NCBI RefSeq assembly: GCF_900086585.1
Contig: NZ_FLKM01000009.1
Location: 1,798,001 to 1,862,000 of the forward strand
Direction of reading: 5' to 3'
DNA length: 64,000 nt
From: Emergencia timonensis
GTDB lineage: Bacteria > Bacillota > Clostridia > Peptostreptococcales > Anaerovoracaceae
The notes under the pieces are model-generated. The model saw only the letters and a program-made list of their open reading frames with translations. It searched no databases and was not told where the DNA came from. Positions 25,476 to 34,272 of the stretch are shown here, in pieces; the stretch's first letter is position 1, and every line of letters begins with the position of its first letter. The position numbers and the translations under genes are program-made.

Positions 25476-26507
25476 TTATTTGATTACAATTTTCATCACA
25501 TCGCCCTGCCTGCTTTCAAAGCGTTCATAAGCAGCTTCGATTTCGGCAAGAGGATAAGTATGCGTAATCAAAGGCGTCGTATCAATTTTGCCGTCTGCAA
25601 TCAAAGCAAGGGTTTCATCACAATCGCAGCCATCCACACCGCCGGTTTTGAAAGTGAGATTTTTTCCGTACATCTCTGGCAATGGGAGCACTTGTGATAC
25701 CTCGTACATTGCAACTACAGTTACAATTGCATTAGGCCTTGCGTTTTCCCACGCCATACGGAACGTCTTTTCCGCCCCTGCAACTTCAAGCACCACATCG
25801 GCGCCGCCGTAGTCCGTGTTTTCTTCGACGCACTTCTGTAAACCTTCTGGCGCCACAGTCAGAACCTGGGGATAGTGTTCATTAACGAATGCACGCCTGG
25901 TTTGGTCCTTTTCGCAGAGAATGATTCTCTTCGGTTGTTTCAGCATCACACACAACAAAGTACAGATCCCCGTCGGCCCGCCTCCTAGAATCAGCACGGT
26001 ATCTTCCGTTTTGATTTCAGAGATTCGTGTTGCCCAAAAACCGGTAGCAAGAACGTCTCCGACAAAAAGGGCCTGCTCATCGGTGACGGTTTCCGGAATT
26101 TTGTTCAGTCCCTGATCGGCATAGGGAACACGAACATATTCAGCCTGCCCGCCGTCTATGCGGCAGCCCAGCGCCCAGCCACCATCGGGATCGGTGCAGT
26201 TGTTGACAAATCCTCTCTTGCAGAAAAAACACGCTCCACAAAAGGTCTCTACATTTACGGTCACACGATCTCCCGGTTTCACCTTTGAAACACTGCTGCC
26301 GACAGATTCTACGACACCAACCATTTCGTGTCCTACCGTGACTCCAGGTACCGCTCTCGGCACGGAACCGTGTTTGATATGTAAATCGCTGCTGCAGATG
26401 CTGGAGAGCGTCACTTTGACAATAGCGTCCCTGTCGTCAAGCAGCTCCGGCTTTGCTTTTTCCAACAGCTCAAATCTTCCTTTTTCTATGTACGTATATG
26501 CAAGCAT
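25476..26507 (-). CDS. Zinc-dependent alcohol dehydrogenase (MDR family)
   Basis: A 343-residue medium-chain dehydrogenase/reductase. Catalytic-zinc region CSSDLHIKHG and GHEMVGVVE; structural zinc cysteines in CGACFFCKRGFVNNC; Rossmann motif LILGGGPTGICTLL. It would oxidise a secondary alcohol or polyol, or reduce the matching ketone, with NAD(P). The VOC-family gene lies 7 bp upstream on the same strand, so they are co-transcribed. The substrate is not evident. Confidence 0.9.
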   Translation of the reverse strand: MLAYTYIEKGRFELLEKAKPELLDDRDAIVKVTLSSICSSDLHIKHGSVPRAVPGVTVGHEMVGVVESVGSSVSKVKPGDRVTVNVETFCGACFFCKRGFVNNCTDPDGGWALGCRIDGGQAEYVRVPYADQGLNKIPETVTDEQALFVGDVLATGFWATRISEIKTEDTVLILGGGPTGICTLLCVMLKQPKRIILCEKDQTRRAFVNEHYPQVLTVAPEGLQKCVEENTDYGGADVVLEVAGAEKTFRMAWENARPNAIVTVVAMYEVSQVLPLPEMYGKNLTFKTGGVDGCDCDETLALIADGKIDTTPLITHTYPLAEIEAAYERFESRQGDVMKIVIK

Positions 26508-26514
26508 GATGACC

Positions 26515-26895
26515 TCATCCTTCTTTCTTTAAAGCGTAATCCATATTGTGTTCGATCAAAGCAATTCTGACGCCGTTGGGATCTTCCGTAAAGGTCATTC
26601 TGCCTACTAGGGTCGCAGCCGGCGGCATCAGAATTTTCCCACCTTTTTCTTCAATCTCCTTGATCGTTTCCTCCAGGTTGTCAACGTCCATTCCGATGGA
26701 ATACAGACCCGTCGGAAATTGGCTTGACTGAATCAGTTCAATCATGGTTTCTGACGGACCCCGCATCAAAGTAATCTCCGTGTTTCCCGGCGGATGATAA
26801 ACGCTGTCCACCTGGAACCCTAAAATATTGCAATAGTAATCGACAGATTCTTTCGTGTTATTTACTATCATGGTGATATATTTTGCTTTTACCAT
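26515..26895 (-). CDS. VOC/glyoxalase-family protein
   Basis: A 126-residue single-domain member of the vicinal oxygen chelate superfamily with two beta-alpha-beta-beta-beta modules. YITMIVNNTKESVDYYCNILGFQVD opens the first, and FTEDPNGVRIALIEHN closes the second. Members include lactoylglutathione lyases, dioxygenases and resistance proteins. The metal ligands are not complete enough to name a reaction. GAGGAGC precedes the start. First gene of the unit with the zinc dehydrogenase. Confidence 0.8.
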   Translation of the reverse strand: MVKAKYITMIVNNTKESVDYYCNILGFQVDSVYHPPGNTEITLMRGPSETMIELIQSSQFPTGLYSIGMDVDNLEETIKEIEEKGGKILMPPAATLVGRMTFTEDPNGVRIALIEHNMDYALKKEG

Positions 26896-27403
26896 TGTAT
26901 TTGCTCCTCTTTTCTCTATGTTCTTATCAGTCTACTATAAATCGATTGCGTTTTCAATAGCGCTTGATAGAATGCAGCCGCAGCAAACGCATGATAACAT
27001 TTTTCGCCTTCATTTTCATTTTTTTGCTTGTTACTGGCACATTTTTCGATTATTGTAAACCAATCCGCCTTCAATTTTGAATTCTGGTGTCCTACTTGCG
27101 CAAAGGTGGTAAAAAATGCCGCTATATCAAGAGTATTCCTCTTTTTATCTGGCTACCTTTCATCGAATTTACAAAATATTTCATGATATGTAAATTTATG
27201 TATTGGAATCTAGCGTTTGCAAAGGGAGCTGCGCAAGTAAACTTAAAAAAATTAAAAATGAAGGCGGGAATGTAGGCTTAAGCAGCATTTTATGCCATCA
27301 TGCCCAGTATTTTGGAAAAATGAAGGCGCACTCTTTTACTTTCATGCGTTTGCCGTGATGAAATGGAATCGATTTAAAAAATTAGAAGGCACTCCGATAG
27401 GGA

Positions 27404-27455
27404 ACCTAGGGTTCCCTTCGGCGCCTGCTTTGCAGGCGGAACCCTCTTTAGGGCG
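27404..27455. repeat. GC-rich nested hairpin
   Basis: CCTA-GGGTTC at the left pairs with GAACCC-TAGG at the right, enclosing a perfect inner stem CGCCTGC, TTT, GCAGGCG. It is much more GC-rich than the surroundings, like other intergenic elements in this window, and is possibly a mobile palindromic unit. Confidence 0.6.
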
Positions 27456-27484
27456 GCGAAGAGATTCCCCTCTGCACACCCCGC

Positions 27485-27533
27485 TTTTTAATTCATAGAA
27501 ATTGTAAGAACACAATTTTTTATGAATTAAAAA
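27485..27533. repeat. Long AT-rich inverted repeat upstream of the frameshifted regulator
   Basis: Arms TTTTTAATTCATA-GAAATTGT and ACAATTTTT-TATGAATTAAAAA pair over about 20 bp with a 6-base loop. It lies about 65 bp before the regulator start. It could be a terminator for minus-strand transcription or an operator. Confidence 0.6.
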
Positions 27534-27599
27534 ACAGCCATTTACTTGCAGGTGTGCTATACTGAGTAAAAATAAGACAATAGCGGGGATGGTGATCAT

Positions 27600-28963
27600 A
27601 TGGATCATAAAAATTTAGATTCGAATATTATTTTCAATGTCTTTAATGACATGTGCTGCTTTGTCATCACTGACGAAATAGGCCGTTATCTATATGCCAA
27701 CCGGGCTTGGACCCAGACTATGGGTATCGACTTTGAAGATGACAACATTCATGGCCGTTTCGTAAACGAGATTATCAAAGATACCAAAATCGGACAAGCC
27801 TTAAAAGAAGACCGGACCATATCCGGATATTCCACCATCACCACTTGCGGAGGAAAGGAAAAGCGGGCTTTTTCTATCTATAATCCCATTCACGATTTGT
27901 CTGGAAAAATCATCGCTGGCGCCATTATCGCAATCATCACCGGTGAGAACGAAAACGATGTAGACAAGCTGATTGGGGAATTAAACTTTTATAAACAAGA
28001 GCTGTCTAAGTTGAGCGGTGCAAAATATCATATCGACAACATCATCGGTGCCTCCGCCGCCATCAAAAGGCTGCAGGAGGAAATCAGACGCGCATCAAAA
28101 TCCAATTCAACCGTTTTAATTTTTGGTGAAACAGGCAGCGGAAAAGAGTTAGTAGCCCATTCCATTCACGCCCTTAGCTCTCGCAGAAACAAAAGCTTTA
28201 TCAAGGTAAATTGTGCAAACATTCCCCATGAGTTAATGGAATCAGAATTCTTTGGATATGAAGGCGGCGCTTTTACCAGTGCAGATAAAAGAGGAAAATA
28301 GGCAAATTTGAACAAGCCGACAAAGGAAGTATCTTTCTTGATGAGATTAATCAACTATCCTATGACCTGCAGCCAAAGCTATTGAGAGTAATGCAGGAAC
28401 GGGAATTTGAGCGAATCGGCGGTACAAAAAATATCAATATTGATGTGAGATTTATCGCCGCGACGAATATACCCCTCCATGAAATGGTAAAAAACAACCA
28501 ATTTCGAGCTGACTTATATTATCGTCTCAATGTAGTACCGATTCATGTTCCCCCATTAAGAGAAAGGCGCGAGGATATCCCCCTTCTCATCGACGACATA
28601 TCAAAGAAACTAGACGGAGAAATCGGCATTCCAGTCGATGAAATTCCTCAAGAAATCAAAGACAAGCTGATGAACCTGGATTATCAGTGGCCAGGTAATG
28701 TGCGGGAATTGCAGAATGTAATCGAGTGGGCAATCAACATGTCCTACGGAGAACCGATGAAATGGAGTCACTTTAATCAGTATTTCTCTCTGAAGACAGG
28801 CGCTGACGAAACAAAAGAAATGGGGCTCGGCAGTCTTGAATTGATAGAAAAGGATTTAGTCAGCCGTGCGCTGCTAAAACATAAGACAAAAACTGCCGCC
28901 GCAGCTGCTTTAGGCATTTCACGCACGATGCTCTATAAAAAAATAAAGAAATTCAATTTATAA
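27600..28963 (+). pseudogene. Frameshifted sigma-54-dependent activator
   Basis: Two frames together encode one bEBP of about 454 residues. The first part (27600-28301) has a PAS domain, Walker A GETGSGKE and GAFTSADKRGK, then hits TAG. The second part, one base out of phase, continues KFEQADKGSIFLDEI and runs through NVREL to a Fis-type helix-turn-helix ending at 28963. One extra A in the AAAA run at 28295-28298 restores the frame. The switch-loop motif is GAFTSA instead of GAFTGA. Either inactivated or a sequence error. Its likely target is the downstream M24/SSS unit. Confidence 0.85.
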
Positions 28964-29182
28964 AAACATGGAAATGACGGAATCAAAGATTCCTATTTCC
29001 ACATGTCGCCTACTAGGGGCGACTCTTCGCAAGGTGCGTTCTTTGCCTTTTCGCCCCAGCTTTGGCTGGCCTGGCGAAACGGACAGCGAAAGTCGCGTTA
29101 GCGGCTGGAGGAGTGAGCGGAGCGAACAATGAAACATACGGAAATTCCTCTTTCGGACGATATTTCCTATGTTATAAAAACA
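28961..29182. repeat. MITE-like GC-rich intergenic element
   Basis: A roughly 220-bp block with imperfect inverted ends (ATAAAAACATGGAAAT near 28964, ATTTCCTATGTTAT near 29162) that also fold locally. The interior is GC-rich and non-coding. The interior motif GGGGCGACTCTTCGCAAGG nearly matches, at 17 of 19 bases, a minus-strand stretch in the intergenic region near 20702-20720, suggesting a dispersed family. No transposase is present. Confidence 0.45.
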
Positions 29183-29199
29183 TGTAAACTCTGATTGAC

Positions 29200-29229
29200 A
29201 AAAAGTGCAAACCTAAGTTTGCACTTTTT
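29200..29229 (+). terminator. Terminator after the frameshifted regulator
   Basis: AAAAAGTGCAAAC, loop CTAA, GTTTGCACTTTTT: a perfect 13-bp stem ending in T. It works in both orientations. Confidence 0.88.
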
Positions 29230-29256
29230 GTTTCATGTGTATATCAAATGTTGAAA

Positions 29257-29271
29257 TTCTCAGTCTGAGAA
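29257..29271. promoter_or_regulatory. Palindrome abutting the sigma-54 promoter
   Basis: TTCTCAG-T-CTGAGAA is a perfect 7+1+7 inverted repeat ending two bases before the -24 element. This is too close for a normal enhancer site; a repressor or modulator site is possible. Confidence 0.5.
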
Positions 29272-29272
29272 G

Positions 29273-29289
29273 TTGGCACTAATTTTGCT
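29273..29289 (+). promoter_or_regulatory. Sigma-54 (-24/-12) promoter for the M24/SSS unit
   Basis: TTGGCACTAATTTTGCT matches the -24/-12 consensus almost perfectly, with GG and GC 10 bp apart. It is 51 bp before the M24 start. Confidence 0.92.
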
Positions 29290-29339
29290 ATTTATCTCCT
29301 TAAAACAATGCTTCAGTATTTTAAAGATGAGGAGGAATC

Positions 29340-30527
29340 ATGGAAAGAAATCAAAGAGAGATACAAGAAAAGCTGCAGGGTCTGATGGCAGAGGAAGGTT
29401 TTGACGCTCTGCTGCTCACCAGGCCGGAGTCTATACGTTATGCAACCGGCGTAACCAGCGCGTTCATGTATCTGAACATTCCAATCGGTAATGTAATTGG
29501 AATTGTTCCAAGGTTTGGCAATGCGGCGGTAGTCATGTCCGAGTTTGAAGGGAATGCAGCCAAAATTGACAGTCCGGAAATCGACATCTTAGGTTATCCT
29601 ATTTTCGTATACATCGCGGACTTCGATGCAGAGGGACGGATCAAAGACTCTCAGCCAAATACGGACAAGGCCTTTCACATGGCTGCGGAGTTTATCAAGG
29701 ATAAAATCGGCAATGTAAAAAAAATCGGTATCGAAAGGCCTATGTTCCCCTATGACAGGATGCTCTTTCTGCAGGACCAATTCGGCAGTGATGTGCCGCA
29801 GGATTGTACGCAGTTGCTCAAGGAGGCCACGAAATTTAAAACGGCCTGGGAAATCGAAGTGCTGCGGAAAAATGCCCAGGGCTCTCAGCGGGCCATGAGT
29901 TATGTCGCCAAACATACCGAAATAGGGATGGACGAGCAGGACATTTTGCTCCTGATGAATCAAGGCCTTGTCAACGAAGGAAAAGGATTTTGCTCTACGA
30001 GACAGTGTAATGTGGTCGGTGAACAGTTCTCCCCTATTTACCTGCCTCACACGTGCTACAAACTGAAAGAAGGAGATACGGTCCGCTTGGATGGAGGTAT
30101 CAATTCTAACGCCTATTCCTCAGATATATCACGCACCTATTTCGTAGGCAAAAAAATCTCTGATGAGCGGCTCAAAATCTGGCACATTCTTCACAATACC
30201 TTTGAAAAAGTCTTTACGATGTTAGGGCCAGGTGTCCGCTTCTGCGATATCTTCAAAGCGGCTGAGGAAAATGTGAAAACCGTAATCCCGGAATACCATC
30301 GGGGCCACTTCGGTCATTCGGTTGGATGCTATGTTTGGTGGGAAGAGCACCCTACCATAAGCCGACACGATACCAGCTGCCTGGAACCTGGAATGGTTAT
30401 GAATTTAGAAATTCCATACTATAGCAGTTACAATAATTCCTACAATTTTGAGGATACCTTCCTCGTAACAGAAAACGGAATTGACCGTTTTACCAGACAC
30501 AGCGATGACATTTACTGGAGAGATTAG
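29340..30527 (+). CDS. M24 family metallopeptidase (Xaa-Pro peptidase / creatinase-like)
   Basis: A 395-residue pita-bread-fold hydrolase. The N-terminal creatinase-type domain covers about 1-165. The five metal ligands are visible: Asp in RLDGG, Asp in SSDISRT, His in GHFGHSVG, Glu in NLEIPYY and Glu in FEDTFLV. Members cleave Xaa-Pro dipeptides or C-N bonds such as in creatine. GATGAGGAGG precedes the ATG. It is followed closely by a sodium/solute symporter gene, so it probably acts on an imported compound, under sigma-54 control. Confidence 0.9.
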   Translation: MERNQREIQEKLQGLMAEEGFDALLLTRPESIRYATGVTSAFMYLNIPIGNVIGIVPRFGNAAVVMSEFEGNAAKIDSPEIDILGYPIFVYIADFDAEGRIKDSQPNTDKAFHMAAEFIKDKIGNVKKIGIERPMFPYDRMLFLQDQFGSDVPQDCTQLLKEATKFKTAWEIEVLRKNAQGSQRAMSYVAKHTEIGMDEQDILLLMNQGLVNEGKGFCSTRQCNVVGEQFSPIYLPHTCYKLKEGDTVRLDGGINSNAYSSDISRTYFVGKKISDERLKIWHILHNTFEKVFTMLGPGVRFCDIFKAAEENVKTVIPEYHRGHFGHSVGCYVWWEEHPTISRHDTSCLEPGMVMNLEIPYYSSYNNSYNFEDTFLVTENGIDRFTRHSDDIYWRD

Positions 30528-30552
30528 CATCGGATAGAAAGGAGTGAAATCA

Positions 30553-32010
30553 ATGAGTAAAGGCGTATTAATCATCGTGCTTGTATATATCATCCTGCTT
30601 GCCTGCATCGGCATATATTTTAACAAAAGGAACAGAAACAACCGCGACTTCTACGTAACCAGAGACAGAATCCCCGGCTGGGCCATTGCAATCTCAGAAA
30701 GAGCCACGACCAGTTCCTCGTGGATGATGCTGGGCGGAACTGGTGCTGTCTACACCATGGGGATTTCGGGACTGTGGTTATTTTTCGGATTATATCTTTC
30801 CCTGATTATCTACTGGTTCTGGTTTGCAAAAGCATTTAAAAAGGAAAATGATTTAAACCCTCAGCTGACTCTGACCTCTTTCATTGCGGCCAGATGGGGT
30901 TCCCATGAAAAAATAATCCGTCTGCTCTGCGCTTTGATTATTGCAGTATTCTATATCATCTATGCAGCATCCAATCTGGTCGGGGCAGGCAAAACGGTCA
31001 ACAGCCTCTTCGGTTATGATGTCGTTCCGACCATGATTGTCGTAGCCGTCATCATCACGGCCTATGCGGCCCTCGGCGGCCTGGGGTCCATCATCTACAA
31101 CGATTTAATTCAAGCAGTCATCATGTGTTTCGCCCTGATCGTACTTCCAATCATCGCCTGGGTGCAGGTATTTCAAAACGGCGGATTCCTAGAAAACCTG
31201 TCTGCATCAGGCCCTGACTACATGGCTCTTTTTGGCGGACTGACTACAGGAAGTGCATTTCTGCTGGTATTTAACCAGTCCTCCTATATTTGGGGGAATT
31301 TCGGTATGGATACCATCACAAGAAAAATCATGGCCATTAAGAAAGAAGAAGATATCAAATCCGGCAGAGTCGCAGGTCTGGTAACAGGTTTCCTCTGGTA
31401 CGGCGGCGTTTTTTCCATCGGCATCACAGGTCTTTGCCTATACGGAGCAGGTACCTTCGACGATCCTGAAACCCTATTCCCCACCATGGTAAATGATCTG
31501 CTTCCAAGGGGACTTTCTGTTTTAGTCCATTGCGGTGTAATCGCCGCCATCATGTCAACTTGTGCAGACCAGATATTAGCGGTGACTGGCGCCATTTCCG
31601 TGGACATCGTCCAGAAAGTCTTCAATGTAAATATGAATGAGAAAAAAGCGCTTATTTTCTCCAAATTATTGTTGGCCTCAGTCGGTGTCGCTACCTTCCT
31701 CTTTGCATTAAACTCCGGGGAGTTAGTAATGAACATGGTCAGCTTCGCATGGTCAGGTATGGGTTCGTCTTTAGGACCGGTGGTCCTGCTAACTATGCTC
31801 GATCGAAAAGCTTCCGGCAGCGGTATGATTGCCGCGCTGATTGCCGGCTCTGGCCTGACACTGATATGGGGAAAAATTTCATTTTTGACGGCCGTAGACG
31901 TGAAGTTCGGTGCGTTCTTCATCGCTTTGTTCGCTGGCATCCTCGTGAGCAGGCTGATTCCGAATAAAGAAGCTACTCGAAATCACTGCAAAAAAAATAA
32001 CAAGGAATAG
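30553..32010 (+). CDS. Sodium:solute symporter (SSS family)
   Basis: A 485-residue membrane protein with about 13 hydrophobic segments, of the PutP-like SSS type. Conserved motifs include SERATTSSSWMMLGG, AALGGLGSIIYNDLIQAVIM and AAIMSTCADQIL. I chose the ATG at 30553 because AAAGGAG lies 8 bases upstream; a GTG at 30544 is the alternative. It is co-transcribed with the M24 peptidase. Proline or a proline-containing or creatine-like compound would fit, but this is inference. Confidence 0.9.
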   Translation: MSKGVLIIVLVYIILLACIGIYFNKRNRNNRDFYVTRDRIPGWAIAISERATTSSSWMMLGGTGAVYTMGISGLWLFFGLYLSLIIYWFWFAKAFKKENDLNPQLTLTSFIAARWGSHEKIIRLLCALIIAVFYIIYAASNLVGAGKTVNSLFGYDVVPTMIVVAVIITAYAALGGLGSIIYNDLIQAVIMCFALIVLPIIAWVQVFQNGGFLENLSASGPDYMALFGGLTTGSAFLLVFNQSSYIWGNFGMDTITRKIMAIKKEEDIKSGRVAGLVTGFLWYGGVFSIGITGLCLYGAGTFDDPETLFPTMVNDLLPRGLSVLVHCGVIAAIMSTCADQILAVTGAISVDIVQKVFNVNMNEKKALIFSKLLLASVGVATFLFALNSGELVMNMVSFAWSGMGSSLGPVVLLTMLDRKASGSGMIAALIAGSGLTLIWGKISFLTAVDVKFGAFFIALFAGILVSRLIPNKEATRNHCKKNNKE

Positions 32011-32018
32011 ACCCAGCA

Positions 32019-32053
32019 AAAAACCTGTCCAGCTTTTGCCAGACAGGTTTTTA
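32019..32053. terminator. Bidirectional terminator between the symporter and sstT
   Basis: AAAAACCTGTC, 12-base loop, GACAGGTTTTT. It has A- and T-runs on both sides and serves the two convergent genes. Confidence 0.9.
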
Positions 32054-32060
32054 TGTTCAT

Positions 32061-33284
32061 TTATTGCTTCGCTAGTTTTTTCTTGTTGGCGATATCTGCA
32101 GCCGCTGTAAACAGTACGTCTGTAGAGGAGTTCAGCGCTGTTTCACAGGAGTCCTGAATGACACCTACGATAAAACCGACGCCAACGACCTGCATCGCGA
32201 TGTCGTTAGGAATACCAAACAGAGAGCAGGCCAGCGGAATCAGAAGCAGCGATCCGCCAGCAACGCCGGACGCGCCGCAAGCGCTGACAGCCGCTAAAAC
32301 ACAGAGGATTACCGCAGTACCGAAGTCAACAGTCTGTCCCAGTGTATGGGTTGCCGCTAAGGTCAAAATTGCAATGGTAATGGATGCACCGCCCATGTTG
32401 ATGGTAGCACCCAATGGGATTGAAATAGAATAGGTGTCCTTGTCCAGCTTCAGTTCCTCACAAAGCTTCATGTTGACAGGAATATTGGCAGCAGAGCTTC
32501 TGGTAAAGAAAGCTGTAATACCGCTGTCTTTAAGACATTTGAACACCAACGGATAAGGGTTTTGTCTCGTTTTGATGTAGACGATGATCGGATTCACGAC
32601 CAGCGCGTCAAAGAACATCGCACCGACCAGCAGGAAGATCAGCTTGCCATAGCTGAACAAGGTTTCAATGCCGTTGGTGGCAATGGCGTTAAACACCAGA
32701 CCCATAACACCTAAAGGCGCAAATTTGATGACCCACCTTACCACCTGGGAAACAGCTTCCGCTACATCAGAAAGCATGCTCTTTGTCGAATCAGATGCAA
32801 ATCTCAGAGCAACACCCAAGAGCAGCGCCCAGGTCAAAATGCCGATATAATTGGCATTGAGAAGCGCGTCTACCGGGTTGGCGACAACATTGAATACCAG
32901 AGTCTTCAAAACTTCAGTAATTCCGCTAGGCGGAGTGATATCACTGGCACTTTCCACCAGCGTCAGATTTATCTTGAAAATAAAGCTGGCAATTACTGCT
33001 ACACATCCTGCAGCAAAGGTGCCCACAAGATAGAGTATAATAATTGACTTCATATTGGTCTTCTGGCCGGACTTGTGTCCGGAAATCGCAGACATTACCA
33101 AGAAAAACACCAGAATAGGAGCCACTGCCTTCAAGGCGCCTACAAATAAATCACCCAGAATCGTAATCCCGGATACCTGTTCAGGAACCGTCAAAGCCAG
33201 GATAATACCGATCAGCAGACCGATAATGATCTGTTTGACCAAACTGATCTTGTTCCATGTCTTAAATAAATTTTTAATAAACAT
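32061..33284 (-). CDS. sstT: Serine/threonine:sodium symporter
   Basis: A 407-residue DAACS-family transporter. ITAFFTRSSAANIPVNMKLCEEL and IPLGATINMGGASITIAILTLAATH are the re-entrant-loop and substrate-binding segments diagnostic of SstT. TTTGGAGGATAGAT precedes the ATG at 33284; the frame is open upstream but has no second site. Imports serine and threonine with Na+. Monocistronic and convergent with the SSS gene. Confidence 0.93.
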   Translation of the reverse strand: MFIKNLFKTWNKISLVKQIIIGLLIGIILALTVPEQVSGITILGDLFVGALKAVAPILVFFLVMSAISGHKSGQKTNMKSIIILYLVGTFAAGCVAVIASFIFKINLTLVESASDITPPSGITEVLKTLVFNVVANPVDALLNANYIGILTWALLLGVALRFASDSTKSMLSDVAEAVSQVVRWVIKFAPLGVMGLVFNAIATNGIETLFSYGKLIFLLVGAMFFDALVVNPIIVYIKTRQNPYPLVFKCLKDSGITAFFTRSSAANIPVNMKLCEELKLDKDTYSISIPLGATINMGGASITIAILTLAATHTLGQTVDFGTAVILCVLAAVSACGASGVAGGSLLLIPLACSLFGIPNDIAMQVVGVGFIVGVIQDSCETALNSSTDVLFTAAADIANKKKLAKQ

Positions 33285-33360
33285 ATCTATCCTCCAAATA
33301 TTAATTTCGCAGTCAAACTTAATTATGCCATTTTTGGAGGTTAAAATCAATGATTATCTG

Positions 33361-34254
33361 TCAAGTTTCGTCATGTAAACTGTCATTTCGATCCTTGATA
33401 ATCGGCATGGCGACTGCAATTAAAATAAGGAGGCAGCTGATGAGCTTCAATGCAGGCAGTCCTTCTCCCAGGAAGATAACGCCTGCAATCACACCAGATA
33501 CAGGCTCCAGCATGCTGAATATCGCAGCATTCCCTGCGCCGATCAGTTTGACGCCGACGATAAGCAGTACATATGCAAATGCAGAATTTGCCACCGATAA
33601 AATGAACGTATACAGGAGTACCAACGGTTCTAGCGCATATACGATATTGCCCCTGGGCAGGTCGAAAAGGCTGACTGTCATTCCACAAAATATACACATG
33701 TAGAACATCGCTTTCATGGAGTCCATTTTATGTACAGAGGTCTGTTCGATTCCCAGTAGATAACCTGCGTAAGTAACGGCCGACGCTACGGCGAGGATGA
33801 TTCCACTCAGAGCGAAGGAGTCACTGTTTCCCGTAGCCAAAGCGACGCCGCTGGTGGCTAGCATCAGTGCGATGATTTTCACTTTGTCTGGTTTCTGTTT
33901 AAAGAGCATCCATGCGAACAGAACCGTAAACATGGGGTATAAAAAATGCAGTGTTGTGGAAAGTCCCACGCCGATATAGTCATAGGCCGCATACAGAATA
34001 TATGTTGTCGGCGCACTAAAGGCCACACTGATAGCGGCCAAGGTAACAAGCTCTCTGCGATTAATCCGCAGATCTATTTTACGGACCAGCAGCATGACCA
34101 GCAGAACGGGCACTGCCATGGTATTCCTATAAAAGGTCAGCGTCAGTGCGTTGCTCCCCATATCAAAGGTAATGCTGGCAAGAACTGGTGTAAGTCCGAA
34201 GACCAGAGCTGAGCAGATGGCACAGAGAGTGCCCTTTTTCACATCACTTTTCAT
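33361..34254 (-). CDS. EamA/DMT-family transporter
   Basis: A 297-residue protein with ten predicted membrane helices in two EamA repeats (about 8-140 and 150-290). The N-terminal GTLCAICSALVFGLTPVLA and the second-repeat LEPVSGVIAGVIFLGE are typical. DMT proteins of this kind usually export amino acids or metabolites. It is 18 bp after the methionine synthase gene on the same strand, so a link to methionine or one-carbon metabolites is possible. Confidence 0.88.
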   Translation of the reverse strand: MKSDVKKGTLCAICSALVFGLTPVLASITFDMGSNALTLTFYRNTMAVPVLLVMLLVRKIDLRINRRELVTLAAISVAFSAPTTYILYAAYDYIGVGLSTTLHFLYPMFTVLFAWMLFKQKPDKVKIIALMLATSGVALATGNSDSFALSGIILAVASAVTYAGYLLGIEQTSVHKMDSMKAMFYMCIFCGMTVSLFDLPRGNIVYALEPLVLLYTFILSVANSAFAYVLLIVGVKLIGAGNAAIFSMLEPVSGVIAGVIFLGEGLPALKLISCLLILIAVAMPIIKDRNDSLHDET

Positions 34255-34272
34255 TCATTCTCTCCATCACCC

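Larger units (their letters stand above)
26896..27599. other. 704-bp intergenic region without a supported gene
   Basis: AT-rich, with a few short open frames that lack ribosome sites and resemble no known protein. It holds two large hairpins (27404-27455 and 27485-27533) and, just before the start at 27600, a TATACT -10-like box and a GGGGATGGTG ribosome site. The 26950-27400 part shows nothing I can interpret; it may be decayed coding DNA. Confidence 0.6.

Noticed and set aside
26855..27498. Several 60-70-residue plus-strand open frames in the gene-free region
   Set aside because: No ribosome sites, no protein-like composition, and the frames run through hairpin sequences.
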